Below are positions 21,284-31,502 of a DNA stretch of 64,000 bases, piece by piece. The stretch spans positions 51,759,001 to 51,823,000 of the forward strand of contig JARKIP010000005.1 in assembly GCA_029990175.1 (NCBI GenBank), given 5' to 3'. The DNA is from Petunia secreta (lineage: Eukaryota > Streptophyta > Magnoliopsida > Solanales > Solanaceae). Each line of letters opens with the position of its first letter. The first letter of the stretch is position 1. The notes beneath the pieces were generated by a model, which did no database searches, was not told the origin of the DNA, and saw only the letters and a program-made list of their open reading frames with translations. The position numbers and the translations under genes were made by a program.

Positions 21284-22265
21284 TATACAAATATATCTTT
21301 TTTGCGAGGTTAACTTTATGTAACTTATACTATTGATATAATATATAAAAAGGGTATATTAATAGTATTATGTGTTCAAACTTAAACGTATAGATAGTAT
21401 ATGTTATATATACTATATATTTAATGGTATATTGTGCACTTAAAATCTTTCAGTAAATTAAAATTATTTGGAGGTATGTAACTTATACCATTAATATAGC
21501 ATATAAAAATGGTATATTAATAGTATATATGTGTTAAAACTTAAATGTATACACAGTGTATGTCATATATACTATATATTTAATGGTATATTGTGCACTA
21601 AAAATCTTTCAATATAAATATACTTTTTTGCAAGGTTAACTTAAAATCATAAAAAAGAAGAGGCTTTCAAGCTTGAAAGTATGGATTGATAAGAAAAGAA
21701 GAAGAATAAAAATTACTTTGTGTAAAAAATATATTTTAAAAAAATTACAATGAATTATATTTAGGTTTAGTTATGTGCGTGACGAAACTGAATCCAAAAA
21801 AAAAAATTCTGAATTTTAAAAAATGATTTGTTTCGGCAAGAAAGACTTCTTTAAGGAGGGAAGTAATACTTCCTAAACCATACTGTATTTCCAAGTTTCA
21901 AGGATTCTTTTTTGGAAGAATTATCTTTGGATAGTGAATAGAATTATTGTGGTCTTGTGGTATATTTGTAATTACGTTTCTGATACCATATAAATATGGT
22001 AGACAATGTAATTAAGTCTTCTAGTACCTCCCTCTTAATGGTGATATTAGTAATATGGGATATCTAACTCCTTTTGACAAAGTTAAACTGCCTAATTTGT
22101 ATTAAAAAATTAGGTATATGTCTTAGCTTCTTAATGTGATCAACTCTTTTGGATTTAATACAAGTTAGCCTAACCTTTTGCCAATACATGCAAGTGGATT
22201 TTTATCATGCACTATATGAAAAGGAAAAAGAAACCAAGAGGCCGATTCAATCATTTAATTTTCAA
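21284..22265 (+). repeat. segmental duplication, copy 1 (~980 bp)
   Basis: Near-identical to 22578-23710 by eye. Contains its own tandem duplication of ~158 bp (21317 and 21475; TATGTAACTTATAC(T/C)ATT). Rich in TA words, no gene. It lies ~2.1 kb upstream of the BAHD gene. Confidence 0.85.
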
Positions 22266-22577
22266 AGTTTCAATCCTACCGGAAGTAGAAGAAGCTAGAG
22301 GCGGTGCTGAGATGGACGCGGTTCCTAAACGACGATGGATTGGAACATAAAGCAAATTAACTTAGGTTTTAAATAAGGAAATATGAGTAACCTTGTTTAA
22401 ACTGATTTCAAAGAGGAAAAGGATTCCTAAACTTAGTTGGATCCGGCTAAGTCTAGTTCCTATATATACAAGTTAATTTGGCCAAATTTATTACGCACAA
22501 AAGACATCTCAACAGAGCATATCAAATACAATCGTGAGAAGCTTTTGTGCAAGAACAAAGACTGAGCAGCAGAACCT
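22266..22577 (+). repeat. Sirevirus-like LTR fragment between duplicates
   Basis: Diverged relative of 14131-15059: the segment around TATATATACAAGTTAATTTGG and TTACGCAC...CATCTCAACA.AGCA matches the TATA-to-R part of that LTR. It separates the two copies of the segmental duplication. Confidence 0.6.
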
Positions 22578-23710
22578 TATACAAATATATCCTTTTTTGC
22601 GAGGTTAACTTTATGTAACTTATACTATTGATATAATATATATAAAAAGGGCATATTAATAGTATTATGTGTTCAAACTTAAATGTATAGATAGTATAAA
22701 TTATATATACTATATATTTAATGGTATACTGTGCACTTAAAATCTTTCAGTAAATTAAAGTTATATGGAGGTATGTAACTTATACCATTGATACAATATA
22801 TAAAAATGGTATATTAATAGTATACATGTGTTAAAACTTAAATGTATACACAGTGTATGTCATATATACTATATATTTAATGGTATATTGTGCACTAAAA
22901 ATCTTTCAATACAAATATACTTTTTGCAAGGTTAACCTAAAATCATAAAAAAGAAGAGGCTTTCAAGCTTGAAAGTATGGATTGATAGGAAAAGAAGAAG
23001 AATAAAAATTACTTTGTGTAAAAAATATATTTTAAAAAACAATGAATTATATTTAGGTTTAGTTATGTGCGTGACGAAACTGAATCCAAAAAAAAAGAAA
23101 TTCTTAATTTTAAAAAATGATTTGTTTCGGCAAGAAAGACTTCTTTGAGGAGGGAAGTAATACTTCCTAAACCATACTGTATTGCCAAGTTTCAAGGATT
23201 CTTTTTTGGATGAATTATCTTTGGATAGTAAATAGAATTATTGTGGTCTTGTGGTATATTTGTAATTACGTTTCTAATACCATATAAATATGGTAGACAA
23301 TGTAATTAAGTCTTCTAGTACCTCCCTCTTAATGGTGATATTAGTAATATGGGATATCTAACTCCTTTTGACAAAGTTAAACTGCCTAATTTGTATAAAG
23401 AAATTAGGTATTTGTCTCAGTTTCTTAATGTGATCTATGGGAGAGAGACATATGTGGATTAGTACAATTAATTATTTATTGGCATATTCAAGATTCCAAG
23501 AGAGACTGAGTCTGCCTTAACCGAAGGAGACTATTCGTATAGTAGCAGGTTTGAGAACCGGTTCAAACCATCTCATAGGTCAGTCCTACTCTTTTGGATT
23601 TAATACAAGTTAGCCTAACCTTTTGCCAATACATGCAAGTGGATTTTTATCATGCACTATATGAAAAGGAAAAAGAAACCAAGAGGCCGATTCAATCATT
23701 TAATTTTCAA
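22578..23710 (+). repeat. segmental duplication, copy 2 (~1130 bp)
   Basis: Same as copy 1, but with an extra ~150 bp (about 23437-23588, starting TATGGGAGAGAGACATATGTG) after AATGTGATC. In copy 1 the flanks of this block are directly joined, so copy 1 lost it or copy 2 gained it. Both copies end at TTTAATTTTCAA. Confidence 0.85.
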
Positions 23711-24311
23711 TTACTTCTCAACATTGATAAATATTATATAGTTACATAGAGATAACTGGTAGTGGAGTCATTGATAGAGACGTTGTATTCACTTGCGGTA
23801 AAAGGGATTGTATTTCTTGAAGAAAAAATTATTTAAATTTGGAGATGCAGACTACTTGAAAGTAAATATATCGTCATTAGGAATAAAAATAAAACAATGA
23901 GAAAGAATATATAATTTAATTAGCTTAACAGAAGCAAGCTTAAAAAAAATCCAATGATCTTATGATTAAGTATCACTGTAAATAATTAAAGAACTCTTTA
24001 TGGATACAATTCCATCTGCCATTCTATGACTCCCTTTATTTTTTGAGTATGGCTTCTTCACTAGCTCCCTTTGGCATCATTAATTAATTCGAAACTTCTT
24101 TTTACCATATTTACTAAATTAAATTAAACACCACCGGTAACAAATGGTTATTGATTAAACAAAGGGAACTAGTAGTTAACTCATTATTAATGAAAATATA
24201 TAGCATGGTTAACTCATTATTCTTAATATTAGGTCTGGAGACTTTTTAAATCTCATACTGCAAAAATAGACCACTTGCAGTGCTAGTGGATACAACATAA
24301 AAAGTAGGTAC
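23711..24311. other. intergenic, upstream of BAHD gene
   Basis: AT-rich, no convincing frame or repeat. It is the presumed distal promoter of the acyltransferase gene. GTTAACTCATTATT occurs twice (near 24175 and 24208). Confidence 0.5.
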
Positions 24312-24316
24312 ATCTC

Positions 24317-24324
24317 TATATAAA
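24317..24324 (+). promoter_or_regulatory. probable BAHD gene TATA box
   Basis: TATATAAA 88 bp before the BAHD start codon, in the context CTCTATATAAATAC. The short spacing predicts a 5' UTR of about 60 nt. Confidence 0.5.
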
Positions 24325-24411
24325 TACATGAAACTCATGTAATGGTTACATAGTATACAAGCTAAGTGGACAAAAAGATATAGCAAGGTTGAAAATTTGA
24401 AGTTAGCAGAC

Positions 24412-24838
24412 ATGGAAAGAAAGATTGAGATAGTTTCTAATGAACTCATTAGACCTACATCTTCCACTCCCAATCACCTAAGATGCTTTGAATTCTCTCT
24501 TTTGGATCAGATGGCACGTCCCACATCTGTTCCCATAGCTCTATTTTATCCTGCTGCTCCTCCTTCTGTTGATGCTAAAATGAGGGTAGATAACTCATCA
24601 AAATTAATTCATTTGAAGAAATCTTTATCTGAAACTCTGACTCATTTCTATCCATTTGGTGGACGAATCAAGGGCAACTCAATTGAATCCAATGACGATG
24701 GGGTGCCCTTTTACGAGGCTTTTGCCCATAACTATCGTTTAGAAGACGTTCTTAGACAACCAAATATGGATATACATTTCCTTCCAACTGGTGAAGGGTG
24801 CTCCTTCTTTGATAATGGACCTGTTCCGTTGCTAGTCC
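24412..24838 (+). pseudogene. BAHD acyltransferase, 5' part (interrupted)
   Basis: N-terminal 142 codons of a plant BAHD acyltransferase, a cytosolic enzyme family that transfers acyl groups from acyl-CoA to alcohol or amine acceptors. The ATG at 24412 is the first real ATG (the in-frame codon 15 bases upstream is TTG). Protein starts MERKIEIVSNELIRPTSSTP; the family landmarks LSLLDQ-like EFSLLDQMARPT and LSETLTHFYPFGGRI are present. The coding sequence stops at GPVPLLV, where a copia LTR begins at 24839. Joined to 30071-30963 it gives 1320 nt in one frame, 439 codons plus stop, the usual length for BAHD proteins. The sequence looks like clade III (vinorine synthase-like; the acylsugar acyltransferases of nightshades also belong there), but the substrate cannot be told. 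Without splicing of the 5.2-kb insert this allele is null. Confidence 0.85.
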
Positions 24839-25182
24839 TGTTAAGTTTTGGATTTAGATCAACTAAGAAACTGAACTAGAGAGAAGAAATATGCAAGCTC
24901 AACTTTCATTCAATGAAGAAAAATGACTTGTATCTATAAACTGCATCTTAGCTGCTATTTATAGGAAAATAACTACCTCTAACTAACTACAAATATCTAA
25001 TAACTACCCTAACAAACTAACAACCTGTTTACAGCTAAGTTAAGTTATTCTAGAAGCATCTGGAAGCATCCAGAAGCTTCCTCATCTTCATCCTTCAGTT
25101 CTGCTTCTCAGTTCCTGCTCTCAGCTCCATACCAGCTCATTAGCTCACTTGTCAGCTTACTCAGCTTACTGCATTCTCAATA
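24839..25182 (-). repeat. copia 3' LTR (344 bp)
   Basis: On the plus strand it runs TGTTAAGTTTTGG...CATTCTCAATA; in element orientation it starts TATTGAGAATG directly after the polypurine tract and ends CTTAACA. The TATA instead of TG start is shared by both LTRs. The element ORF stop (25161) lies inside it, so the last 7 codons are LTR-encoded. Confidence 0.95.
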
Positions 25183-28100
25183 CTCCCCCTCAAGCTGGAG
25201 GGAAGAAACAGGTTCTTCACTCCAAGCTTGCAAACCAAGTACTCATGCTGTGTTTTTCCTAGACCCTTAGTCAGAACATCAGCTACCTGCTCTAATGTGC
25301 CAACATGAGCTGTTCTGATCAACCCCCTAGTAATCCATTCTCTGATGAAGTGACAATCTATGTCTATGTGCTTTGTCCTCTCATGAAATATTGGGTTAGC
25401 TGCTATCTGTAGTGCAGCCTTGCTGTCACAAACCATCTCAATAGGTTGCTCAAGCTGAATTCCAAGCTCTTTGAATATACCTGTAAGCCAAATCAATTCT
25501 GCAGCTGTAGATGCCATGCTTCTAAATTCAGCTTCTGCAGAGCTTCTTGCCACTGTGTCCTGTTTCTTGGACTTCCAAGAGATTAATGCTCTTCCATAGA
25601 ACACTAAGTATCCAGTGACTGATCTTCTTGTCTGAAGACAAGCTCCCCAATCAGCATCACAATAAGCCTTCAACTTGTTTGAGCCTGAAGCAGGCATTAA
25701 CAAACCTTGCCCAGGAGAGCCTTTGATATACCTGACCACTCTCATTGCTGCTTCCATGTGAGATTTCTTAGGGCTATGCATGAACTGGCTTAGTGTCTGA
25801 ACAGCAAATGCTATGTCTGGTCTTGTCATGGTGAGATACAGCAGCCTTCCCACCACTCTCTGATATCTACTTGCATCCTCCAACAGTGGATCTTCTGACA
25901 AGGTCCTTTTTACTGCTTTGTCAAACTCCAAGGATGTGAGCTTCTGATTGATTTCTAAGGGTGTGCTAGCAGGTTTAGCTCCAGCTAGCCCCATTTCTGC
26001 AACCAGCTCCAATGCATACTTCCTTTGACACATATATATACCCTTCTCTGATCTGGCAAATTCTATACCTAGAAAGAATTTCAATTCTCCCAAGTCCTTC
26101 ATTTTGAAATGTTTCTGTAGGTCAGTTCTGGTTTGCTGTATCAAGACCAGATTATTCCCTGTGATGATCAGATCATCAACATATATCAGTACCACCACAA
26201 TGTCTGCACCCTTTCTTCTTGTGAATAGTGAGTAATCAAATGGGCTCTGGTTGAATGACATTAACTGCAAAGCCTTTGTCAATTTAAGGTTCCATTGCCT
26301 TGAGGCCTGTTTAAGCCCATAAAGTGACTTATGCAACCTGCACACCAAATACTCCCCCTGCTTTGCAGTCTTCTTACTGAACCCTTGAGGGATAGTCATA
26401 TATACTTCTTCAAAAAGGTCACCCTGCAGGAATGCATTATGTACATCCATTTGGAATAAAGGCCAACCATAGTGAGCTGCTACAGCAACCACAGTCCTCA
26501 CAGTAACCATTTTGGCCACAGAAGAGAAGGTATCTCTGTAGTCTATACCCTCCTGTTGAGTGTATCCTTTGGCAACCAGTCTAGCCTTGTACCTTTCCAC
26601 CTGGCCATCTGCCTTATATTTGATCTTATAGACCCACTTACACCCAATGGGAACCTTTCCATAAGGAAGTGGAACCAGGCTCCAGGTCTTATTTTCCTCT
26701 AAGGCCTGAATTTCTTGTTTCATAGCTGATATCCATTTTGGATGCTGTGCTGCTTCCCCATAACTTCTAGGTTCTACTTCAGCATTGTAAGCTGCTAAAC
26801 AATGCTGGTAGGCATCCTTGAGGTTAGTATAAGTGAGATGAGCAGAGATAGGGTAGAGGCAATTGCTGTGAGGCTTCTTGGGAATGATATAGTCATTCAT
26901 CCAAATGGGAGGTACAGTTTGTCTGTGAGGTCTAGTAGAAGAGGGAGGTGCTGCAGGAACTGACTCTGGAGCTGAGACAATGTCAGGAACAGAATGAGTA
27001 GGGGATGAAACACCATCTGCTGTCCCTGAGGGAGCATGAACAATGTAGGGAGGCATGGGATCATCTATGGCATGAGGTGTGTCAGGAAGGTGTGAGTCAG
27101 GTGGGGTTGTGGATGCAGGATCAATAGATTGTTTGAAAGGGAAGATGTCTTCCTTGAAGATGACATCTCTGCTTACATAGAAGGTTCTGTCATTTAAAGC
27201 ATACATTCTGTACCCCTTTTGCACTGATGAGTATCCCATAAACACTGATGGGGTGGCTCTTGGTGAGAATTTATCCTGCTTTCTGAGATTAGTTCCATAG
27301 CCTAAACACCCAAAAACTCTCATATGTTCCACTCTGGGTACCTTGCCAAACAACAGCTCAAAAGGTGTCTTCCCTTGTAGATTTCTAGAAGGAATTCTAT
27401 TGATGATATAGACTGCAGTACTCACACACTCACCCCAAAATCTCAAAGGTACAGCTGCCTGAAATTTTAATGCTCTAGCAGTGTCTAAAATATACCTGTG
27501 TCTCCTTTCCACAATTCCATTCTGTTGTGGAGTATAGGGACAGGTACTTTGATGAACTATACCTTCTGATTCCAACAAATTTTTGACCTGTGCATTAAAG
27601 AATTCACCACCATTGTCTGTTCTTAGGACCTTAACTGAGGTGGAGAATTTATTTTGTATTAATCTCAGAAAATTTCTTAACACAACTAATGATTCATCTT
27701 TTGTGTTCATCAAACAGACCCAAGTGTATCTGCTGTAGTCATCTACCAGTGTCAGAAAATACCTTTTATGATCATGAGTAGGCATCTTGAAAGGCCCCCA
27801 GACATCAGCATGTATCAATTCACAAATGCTATTACTTTTATTCACACTTAACTGGAAAGGAAGTCTTGCCTGCTTGGCTACAGGGCATACATCACAATGC
27901 ATATCACAATTCTCTATCTTAGTATTGTGAAAAATGGGAAAAAGCTTAAGGACATCAAATGGCACATGCCCTAATCTCTTATGCCACACTTGCCCATTTA
28001 TTCTATTTATAATAACAGTTGAATTCACTCTTGAGTTGTCATTTTTCCCTTGCTGAACTCCTTGAGGATCCAGTATGTATAAGCCTTGCTCAACTCTACC

Positions 28101-29576
28101 AATCCCCTTCACCTTCCCACTCAAGGTGTCCTGAAACACACAATGATCAGGAAAGAAAGTGATGGAGTATCCAGACTCCTTAGTGAGCCTTGAAACTGAC
28201 AACAGATTATACTTAAAAGCTGGGACATACAACACATCCTGTATCACAGTGTCTTCAAATAAGTGACAAGAACCTGTGTGTGTGATGACACTTATTTCAC
28301 CATTTGGCAAGTGCACCTGCTTAACCTCATTCAACTTTCTAGGGGTATGGAACATATCAATGCACGAGATCATGTGGTTTGAGGCACCTGTGTCTACAAT
28401 CCATCTATCTCTTCTAACTGTACTCATGAGAGATAAAACAGTACCTGTCACAGCTGCTGCATTCTCTATCTGTGTAGGAGCTCTGTTGTTCAATATCTGT
28501 AGAATCTGCTGTACATGATCCTGAGTAAAAAATGGCAGTGCACTGGTTGAAGCAGCATTCTCCTCACTATTCTCAGTGTTTTGCTCACAGTGGGTGAGCT
28601 GTGCATTATTTGCAGCTGCATTTGATCCCATCACTCTCTTCCTTTTGTAGCATTCCTCCCATGTGTGTCCTTTGATTCTACAAAAATCACACCATTTGTT
28701 CATTCTGTTCTGCTTGTAGTTATTTCCACCTCTGCTATTGTAATTTCCTCCAGACTTGGATTTGTAAGAAGCTGCATTGCTTTCCATTTGCTGAGGAGTT
28801 GTTTCCTTGGCATTGTAGCCATTTCCTCCTCTCGCTTTGTAAGCCATGGCATTATTTCCTAATTCCACTGCACTGGGCTCATTTGGCCTGGCCCTTTGGC
28901 TCTCATCTTGGACTACCATACCATAAGCTTGATCAACAGAGGGAACTACAGTCATCATAAGGATCTGACTTCTGGCTTGTGCAAATGAGTCATTGAGACC
29001 CATCAAAAATTGGTACAGTCTTTGTTGTTCCATATGTGTAGAGTACACCTTTGATTCAGCACAGCCACAGGAAGGCAATGGCACCATAGCATCATATTCA
29101 TCCCAAAGGTCCCTAAGTTTGGAGTAATAACTGGTGACTGAAGTCAGGCCTTGCTTCATGGTGACAATTTCCTGGTGCAAGTTGTAGATTCTTGACCCAT
29201 TGACCTTATCAAACCTTTCTTTCAGATTCAACCACACATGAAATGCATCTGATGCATACACGACTGTGCTATACAACTCCTTGGTCACAGTATTCATTAT
29301 CCAACTCAGAACAAAGGCATTACACCTCTCCCATTGCTCATGAAGGTTCTCATCATAATTCCTCTTCTCACAACTTCCATCTATAAACCCTAGCTTGCTC
29401 TTAGTCCTTAGAGCTATACGCATGGCACGACTCCATAGAGTGTAGTTTTCAACTCCTTTCAATTGAATCGAGGTCAAATGCGATCCAGGTGTATCAGATG
29501 GATGCAAAAAAAGTGGATGATTGTGATCGATAACAATCTCATTCGATCCTGAACCTCCATTACTGTGATTAGCCAT
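25161..29576 (-). CDS. copia gag-pol polyprotein, intact, 1471 aa
   Basis: One uninterrupted polyprotein. Gag with an N-terminal retrotransposon gag domain (residues ~20-230; LKGVENYTLWSRAMRIAL). Zinc knuckle CDFCRIKGHTWEEC at 296-309. Protease WIVDTGASNHMI with Asp395. Pre-integrase and HHCC zinc site (H532, H537, C561, C564). Integrase catalytic triad Asp591, Asp654, Glu690 with the D,D(35)E spacing (HADVWG, RTDNGGEF, NGIVERRH). Reverse transcriptase from ~960 with YVDD at 1132-1135. RNase H with Asp1307, Glu1348 and Asp1384 (AYCDADWG, SSAEAEF, CDSKAA). All catalytic residues I checked are present and there is no frameshift between gag and pol. It would make virus-like particles, copy its RNA to DNA and integrate it. 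ATG at 29576 follows the leader by ~140 bp from the PBS. Confidence 0.95.
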   Translation of the reverse strand: MANHSNGGSGSNEIVIDHNHPLFLHPSDTPGSHLTSIQLKGVENYTLWSRAMRIALRTKSKLGFIDGSCEKRNYDENLHEQWERCNAFVLSWIMNTVTKELYSTVVYASDAFHVWLNLKERFDKVNGSRIYNLHQEIVTMKQGLTSVTSYYSKLRDLWDEYDAMVPLPSCGCAESKVYSTHMEQQRLYQFLMGLNDSFAQARSQILMMTVVPSVDQAYGMVVQDESQRARPNEPSAVELGNNAMAYKARGGNGYNAKETTPQQMESNAASYKSKSGGNYNSRGGNNYKQNRMNKWCDFCRIKGHTWEECYKRKRVMGSNAAANNAQLTHCEQNTENSEENAASTSALPFFTQDHVQQILQILNNRAPTQIENAAAVTGTVLSLMSTVRRDRWIVDTGASNHMISCIDMFHTPRKLNEVKQVHLPNGEISVITHTGSCHLFEDTVIQDVLYVPAFKYNLLSVSRLTKESGYSITFFPDHCVFQDTLSGKVKGIGRVEQGLYILDPQGVQQGKNDNSRVNSTVIINRINGQVWHKRLGHVPFDVLKLFPIFHNTKIENCDMHCDVCPVAKQARLPFQLSVNKSNSICELIHADVWGPFKMPTHDHKRYFLTLVDDYSRYTWVCLMNTKDESLVVLRNFLRLIQNKFSTSVKVLRTDNGGEFFNAQVKNLLESEGIVHQSTCPYTPQQNGIVERRHRYILDTARALKFQAAVPLRFWGECVSTAVYIINRIPSRNLQGKTPFELLFGKVPRVEHMRVFGCLGYGTNLRKQDKFSPRATPSVFMGYSSVQKGYRMYALNDRTFYVSRDVIFKEDIFPFKQSIDPASTTPPDSHLPDTPHAIDDPMPPYIVHAPSGTADGVSSPTHSVPDIVSAPESVPAAPPSSTRPHRQTVPPIWMNDYIIPKKPHSNCLYPISAHLTYTNLKDAYQHCLAAYNAEVEPRSYGEAAQHPKWISAMKQEIQALEENKTWSLVPLPYGKVPIGCKWVYKIKYKADGQVERYKARLVAKGYTQQEGIDYRDTFSSVAKMVTVRTVVAVAAHYGWPLFQMDVHNAFLQGDLFEEVYMTIPQGFSKKTAKQGEYLVCRLHKSLYGLKQASRQWNLKLTKALQLMSFNQSPFDYSLFTRRKGADIVVVLIYVDDLIITGNNLVLIQQTRTDLQKHFKMKDLGELKFFLGIEFARSEKGIYMCQRKYALELVAEMGLAGAKPASTPLEINQKLTSLEFDKAVKRTLSEDPLLEDASRYQRVVGRLLYLTMTRPDIAFAVQTLSQFMHSPKKSHMEAAMRVVRYIKGSPGQGLLMPASGSNKLKAYCDADWGACLQTRRSVTGYLVFYGRALISWKSKKQDTVARSSAEAEFRSMASTAAELIWLTGIFKELGIQLEQPIEMVCDSKAALQIAANPIFHERTKHIDIDCHFIREWITRGLIRTAHVGTLEQVADVLTKGLGKTQHEYLVCKLGVKNLFLPSSLRGSIENAVS
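25183..25203 (-). other. copia polypurine tract
   Basis: Minus strand ends GCTTGAGGGGGAG immediately before the LTR start. It primes plus-strand DNA synthesis. Confidence 0.8.
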
Positions 29577-29713
29577 TTCAACTAGATTGTGTAGCCCTAA
29601 TTCCTAATTTCTTCAAGGTTCTGGTGACTACTACTTTTGCAAGTGCTGAAAACAGTAGTTCTAAACTGGAGAAGAAGACTTACAGATTCGCCTCTCAATT
29701 GTCCCGATCGTGG

Positions 29714-29725
29714 GCTCTGATACCA
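29714..29725 (-). other. copia primer-binding site
   Basis: Minus strand TGGTATCAGAGC directly abuts the 5' LTR end at 29726. Initiator-Met tRNA type. Confidence 0.9.
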
Positions 29726-30069
29726 TGTTAAGTTTTGGATTTAGATCAACTAAGAAACTGAACTAGAGAGAAGAAATATGCAAGCTCAACTTTCATTCAA
29801 TGAAGAAAAATGACTTGTATCTATAAACAGCATCTTAGCTGCTATTTATAGGAAAATAACTACCTCTAACTAACTACAAATATCTAATAACTACCCTAAC
29901 AAACTAACAACCTGTTTACAGCTAAGTTAAGTTATTCTAGAAGCATCTGGAAGCATCCAGAAGCTTCTTCATCTTCATCCTTCAGTTCTGCTTCTCAGTT
30001 CCTGCTCTCAGCTCCATACCAGCTCATTAGCTCACTTGTCAGCTTACTCAGCTTACTGCATTCTCAATA
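29726..30069 (-). repeat. copia 5' LTR (344 bp)
   Basis: Same sequence as 24839-25182 except for two substitutions. The minus-strand TATA (CCTATAAATAG, about 29848-29858) would drive transcription antisense to the BAHD gene. Confidence 0.95.
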
Positions 30070-30070
30070 C

Positions 30071-30963
30071 AAGTCACTTTTCTCGAGTGTGGAGGTATGT
30101 GTATTGGTATTCGTGCTTCTCACAAAATTAGCGACCTATCCACGTTGTGCACGTTCATTAATGCTTGGACAATCATTGCTCGAGGTAGGGGTGACTCAAT
30201 CCCAGAATTAGTTGCTGCCGCAAAATTCTTGCCACAGCCTAATCCTGATATTCCCCTTCCCAGTGTGACTAAATATGTTCCTCTTGAAGAATTAACCAAA
30301 TTATCATTTGATAAGCAAAACGTAACAAAATTTTTTATCTTTGATCAATCTTCTATCGCATCACTCAAGGCTAAGGCAAGCATACCAACGCCAACACGTG
30401 TTGAAGTCGTGTCAGCTACGATATGGAAATGTGCATTGACTGCTTCAGGGAGAGCGAAATCAACATCATCATACTTGTTACATAATGTAAACTTACGAAA
30501 GCGGGTTGTTCCTCCCATGCCAAGCCATTGTGTTGGAAACGTTATTGCGGTTGCTAGTTCTTGCAAAGGTGAGAATGACGATACTGACTTTCCCACATTC
30601 GTCACTTGTATTAGGAAAGGATTATCAAAACTGAGTTCCAAATTTGGGGACGAAGAGAGCAAAGATGAGGCAATCCTGGCCATTCCTCAGGAAGCCTTAA
30701 AGCTACAAAAAATATTTATGCGAGGGGAGGTTGATTTAGTAATTAATAGCTGGTGTGGCTACAAACTTTATGATATTGATTTTGGTTGGGGAAAACCTTC
30801 ATGGGTTAGTCAAATTGAACAGATACCTGAAAATCTTGTTATTTTCATGGATTCAAAAGAGACTGGTGGAATAGAAGCATGGATATGCTTGAAGGAGAAA
30901 CAAATGGAAGTTTTTCAGCAAGAGCTTCACCAGATGCTAGCAATTGGATGTGCCAATAATTGA
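30071..30963 (+). pseudogene. BAHD acyltransferase, 3' part (interrupted)
   Basis: C-terminal 297 codons of the gene begun at 24412. It resumes with QVTFLECGG; the catalytic HXXXD motif is HKISD (H160-D164 of the joined protein) and the structural DFGWG motif is intact at residues 379-383 (DIDFGWGKPSW). Other family landmarks: FLNAW-like FINAWTIIARG and the C-terminal LKEKQMEVFQQELHQML. It ends with TGA at 30961-30963. No internal stop or frameshift has accumulated in either half, so the enzyme was intact when the copia element arrived. On its own this part lacks the N-terminal half of the acceptor pocket; an ATG at 30097 could start a partial protein of unknown stability. An antisense LTR promoter lies directly upstream. 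Confidence 0.87.
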
Positions 30964-31031
30964 TGAGCTAGTACATTTGTTTTCTGTTATACGTATCTAC
31001 TTTAAAATTCTGTCTTGTTTTCTTTTTGGAA

Positions 31032-31037
31032 AATAAA
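31032..31037 (+). terminator. possible BAHD polyadenylation signal
   Basis: AATAAA 69 bp after the stop codon, preceded by a T-rich stretch (TTTTCTTTTTGG). It fits a plant near-upstream element; weak evidence because the region is AT-rich. Confidence 0.4.
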
Positions 31038-31350
31038 ACAAAAAGTGCGAAAATGTACCAAGTTGGTATATGAGCACCAACATAGAAAGATGAATTCGAA
31101 TTATTTATATAATTGATCTCAATAATTTGAGATTAATTATAGTTAAATTAATGTCGTAGTCGTTGAATAAAATATATTTTCTTGAGTTTCCTAAATTTCT
31201 AGTGTCAAGTCAATTTACATGTCGTCAAGTATTTCTTTTTTTCCATTTTTTCCAATATACCTATATAACTGATATATATTGAAAATCAAAAGAGAAATTT
31301 GCGAAGAATGAATAGAGCATAGATTACATCAAAAAAAGAAAATACCATCA

Positions 31351-31502
31351 AGTGTTATGGTGTTGTGGTGAGATGGATAGGATCTTTCCACGGGTTCGAA
31401 TCATGGGAATAAAAAAATCATGGTAAGGAGCGCTTCTCCCAAAAAATTGATCTTACGCAGAGCGAATCCAGATTAGTCAGTCTTCCAATAAGGACTTTTG
31501 CT
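31351..31502 (+). mobile_element. SINE remnant (tRNA-derived)
   Basis: A box-A-like GTGGTGAGATGGATAGG near 31364-31381 and a box B GGGTTCGAATC at 31392-31402 form an internal pol III promoter. The body (TAAGGAGCGCTTCTCCC ... TTACGCAGAGCGAATCCAGATTAGTCAG) resembles SolS/TS-type SINEs of Solanaceae as I remember them. No clear tail or TSD, so it is old or truncated. It does not code for protein. Confidence 0.6.

Larger units (their letters stand above)
24839..30069 (-). mobile_element. complete young Ty1/copia element inside the BAHD gene
   Basis: 5231 bp: LTR 24839-25182, PPT, gag-pol ORF, PBS and LTR 29726-30069, all on the minus strand. Both LTRs are 344 bp and differ at two positions (T/A near 24946/29833, C/T near 25076/29963), about 99.4% identity. 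The single ORF is open over 1471 codons, so the element may still be active. Short LTRs and compact size fit the Ale/Retrofit-type copia groups, but the lineage is not certain. No 5-bp TSD is obvious: left flank AGTCC, right flank CAAGTC. Confidence 0.95.

Noticed and set aside
31363..31402. tRNA gene on plus strand (box A/box B)
   Set aside because: Box B is good, but no acceptor stem or anticodon arm can be drawn, and the sequence continues into a SINE-like body.
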